From assembly GCA_016934175.1 (NCBI GenBank), contig JAFGTI010000034.1, positions 1 to 9,394 of the forward strand: a DNA stretch of 9,394 nt, given 5' to 3'. The notes beneath the pieces were generated by a model that saw only the letters and a list, made by a program, of their open reading frames with translations, was not told where the DNA came from and did not search any database. This DNA comes from Acholeplasmataceae bacterium (GTDB lineage: Bacteria; Bacillota_I; Bacilli_A; Acholeplasmatales; Acholeplasmataceae). The translations under genes and the position numbers were made by a program. This document shows, one piece after another, positions 7,897 through 9,394 of the stretch (its first letter is position 1; every line of letters begins with the position of its first letter).

Positions 7897-9394
7897 CTCT
7901 TATCAACTCCAATACATATTCAGGTGTTGCTGGAATTTTATATATATTTTTACCAATGGCCTGTTCAATCGCTAATGCAACAGCAGGTGCTCCACCAACT
8001 AATGTTAACTCACCAACACCTTTGGCTCCATATGGACCTAAAATATATGGATTTTCCATAATCACTGTATCTGTAGGTGCCATATCAACAGACGTTGGTA
8101 TAATATAATCTGTCATTGATTTTTGTTTTAATTTGCCCTGTTCATGACGCATGACTTCTAAATATCCATAGGCTACACCTTGAGCAATCCCACCATCTGC
8201 CTGACCGAGAACTAAGCGTTCATCAATTGCTTTACCCACATCATAAACACTCCAAATATGTTTAACTTTAGTTTGATAAGTAATCGGTGAAACCTCAACT
8301 TCAACAATGTTAACGCCCCATGAGTAAGCTGGATAAGCATCACCAATCATTTTGTCTTCATCCCATTTAATGTATTCAGGTTGAACATAATTTTCTATAA
8401 TTTCCATCTTTTCATTTTGTTTCCAAGTTTCTTTCATTTTTAGAGCTGCTCTAGCCAATAACCCACCAACAATCATAATCGTTCTAGATGCGACCGTAGG
8501 TCCACTATCGGGAACAAAATCAGTATCGGGATTATCAAAAGTAACTTGATTTGGATTGCATCCAAGCGTTTGAACAACAATCTTCTTCATTGATGTCTTT
8601 GCTCCTTGTCCCATATCAACTGCAGCAATTAAAATATAGACTTGATTATTTTCATCTTTTGTCAGTTTTACCTTTGCTTTTATATGTGTACTTTCTCCAC
8701 TTCCAGTAAATCCACATCCATGTAAAAACCAACTCATACCAATTCCTTTATGAACTAAGGGATCTTGATAGGCTTTTACTTTTTCATGGTAACCAGAAAT
8801 ATTAATCGCTTTTTCAATCATCTTCTCCATAATAATTGGATCTCTAAATAATCCAGAAGTTGATGTAGCATCCCCTTGTTTCGCTAAATGATTTTTTCTC
8901 ATGACAAAAGGATCGGTTTTAAGTTCTTTTGCAATATGATGAATAAACATCTCAATCGCAAAAATCATTTGTGGTGCTCCAAAACCCCTAAATGCTCCAG
9001 TGGGAACTGTATTTGTTAAATATACGTCTCCAGAAATATCAAGATGGTCAATCGTATATGCCGATGTAGAAGCTATCATAGCTCTAGCTAAAACAACACC
9101 GCTTAATCCAATATATGCTCCACTATCTAAAGAGACGTGTGCTTTAATTCCTTGGATATGAAAATCAGAATCAATACCTGCAGTTAAAACAATTTTTGAT
9201 GGATGTCTTTTTGTTGTGACCTCCATATCTTCTTCACGCTCAAATATCATTTTTATTGGTAATTGAATTTTTTTAACCGCTACAGCAAGTTGACAGGCGA
9301 TAATTGATGGAAACTCTTCTTTTCCACCAAATGCTCCACCTACAGAAGGTTGTATGACTCTTACTTGATCTGGATTGCAACCCAAAGTCATAAC
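7886..9394 (-). CDS. xdhA: Xanthine dehydrogenase molybdenum-binding subunit (5' end missing)
   Basis: The frame is open to the right edge, and about 200 N-terminal residues are probably outside the window, judged against family numbering. The ATG at 9389-9391 is internal. Counting from it, visible elements are the molybdopterin loop GGAFGGKE at 18-25, ARAM with Arg103, GAFRGFGAPQ at 132-141, DMGQG (second Moco loop) and GVGE at 458-461, with Glu461 the likely catalytic base. The spacing Glu25 to Arg103 (78) and Glu25 to Arg135 (110) equals that recalled for bovine Glu802, Arg880 and Arg912. The Glu/Arg pair that orients purine substrates is thus present, which favours xanthine/hypoxanthine over aldehydes. 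The protein partners the [2Fe-2S] and FAD subunits encoded just downstream. It may be a selenium-dependent type, since YgeY/YgeW are nearby, but the labile selenium is added after translation and cannot be read from the sequence. No selenocysteine codon is seen. Symbol follows E. coli xdhABC; it could equally be called pucD. Confidence 0.93.
   Translation of the reverse strand, partial: VMTLGCNPDQVRVIQPSVGGAFGGKEEFPSIIACQLAVAVKKIQLPIKMIFEREEDMEVTTKRHPSKIVLTAGIDSDFHIQGIKAHVSLDSGAYIGLSGVVLARAMIASTSAYTIDHLDISGDVYLTNTVPTGAFRGFGAPQMIFAIEMFIHHIAKELKTDPFVMRKNHLAKQGDATSTSGLFRDPIIMEKMIEKAINISGYHEKVKAYQDPLVHKGIGMSWFLHGCGFTGSGESTHIKAKVKLTKDENNQVYILIAAVDMGQGAKTSMKKIVVQTLGCNPNQVTFDNPDTDFVPDSGPTVASRTIMIVGGLLARAALKMKETWKQNEKMEIIENYVQPEYIKWDEDKMIGDAYPAYSWGVNIVEVEVSPITYQTKVKHIWSVYDVGKAIDERLVLGQADGGIAQGVAYGYLEVMRHEQGKLKQKSMTDYIIPTSVDMAPTDTVIMENPYILGPYGAKGVGELTLVGGAPAVALAIEQAIGKNIYKIPATPEYVLELIRDEH

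Noticed and set aside
2464..8061. Several open frames of 60-95 codons on the plus strand (for example 2464-2706, 3295-3582, 3731-4000, 4061-4258, 5664-5933, 7870-8061)
   Set aside because: All are antisense to well-conserved genes, their translations show no recognisable domain, and they follow from the codon bias of the opposite strand.
9389..9391. ATG as the start of the molybdenum subunit
   Set aside because: The frame stays open to the window edge, and this Met falls inside a conserved segment just before the molybdopterin loop. Family members have about 200 more residues upstream, so the gene is truncated by the window.
7886..9394. Selenocysteine-encoding TGA in the hydroxylase
   Set aside because: No in-frame TGA occurs in the gene. 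In this enzyme class selenium is a labile ligand added after translation.
1..9394. CRISPR arrays, insertion sequences, tRNA or rRNA genes, attachment sites, riboswitches
   Set aside because: None was seen. Almost the whole window is coding, the longest gene-free stretch is the 41 nt at the left edge, and the upstream leader where a purine-responsive riboswitch might lie is outside the window.

Overview
This is a low-GC (A/T-rich by eye) bacterial window in which every supported gene lies on the minus strand, so transcription runs from position 9394 down to 1. TGA serves as a stop in three of the genes and Trp is encoded by TGG, so the standard bacterial code applies and Mycoplasma/Spiroplasma-type code 4 is excluded. 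The base composition and protein types fit an anaerobic Firmicute or a code-11 relative such as an Acholeplasma/Izemoplasma-like lineage. This placement is an inference; the window holds no rRNA or other taxonomic marker.

Layout in transcription order: (1) the 3' part of a molybdenum-binding xanthine dehydrogenase subunit that runs off the right edge; (2) its [2Fe-2S] subunit; (3) its FAD subunit; (4) adenine deaminase; (5) a threonine-synthase-like PLP enzyme with an N-terminal zinc ribbon, starting at TTG; (6) a second, different fold-type II PLP enzyme; (7) YgeY, an M20-family metallohydrolase; (8) YgeW, the knotted carbamoyltransferase; (9) a strong hairpin terminator at positions 4-33. 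Neighbouring genes overlap by 4-11 nt or are 1-15 nt apart and no internal promoter is evident, so this looks like the 3' end of one long operon whose promoter lies beyond the right edge.

The genes read as a purine-breakdown operon. Adenine deaminase gives hypoxanthine, and the three-subunit xanthine dehydrogenase oxidises hypoxanthine to xanthine and possibly urate. YgeY and YgeW belong to families linked by comparative genomics to selenium-dependent molybdenum hydroxylases and, in gut anaerobes, to anaerobic urate/purine degradation. In Escherichia coli the gene between ygeW and ygeY is ygeX, a diaminopropionate ammonia-lyase. Here the corresponding slot holds two tandem fold-type II PLP enzymes, neither of which resembles textbook YgeX in its PLP-lysine motif. 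That substitution is the most interesting feature of the window. A hydantoinase, SsnA, YgfK, carbamate kinase or Mo/Se maturation factors are not present here and would have to lie upstream or elsewhere.
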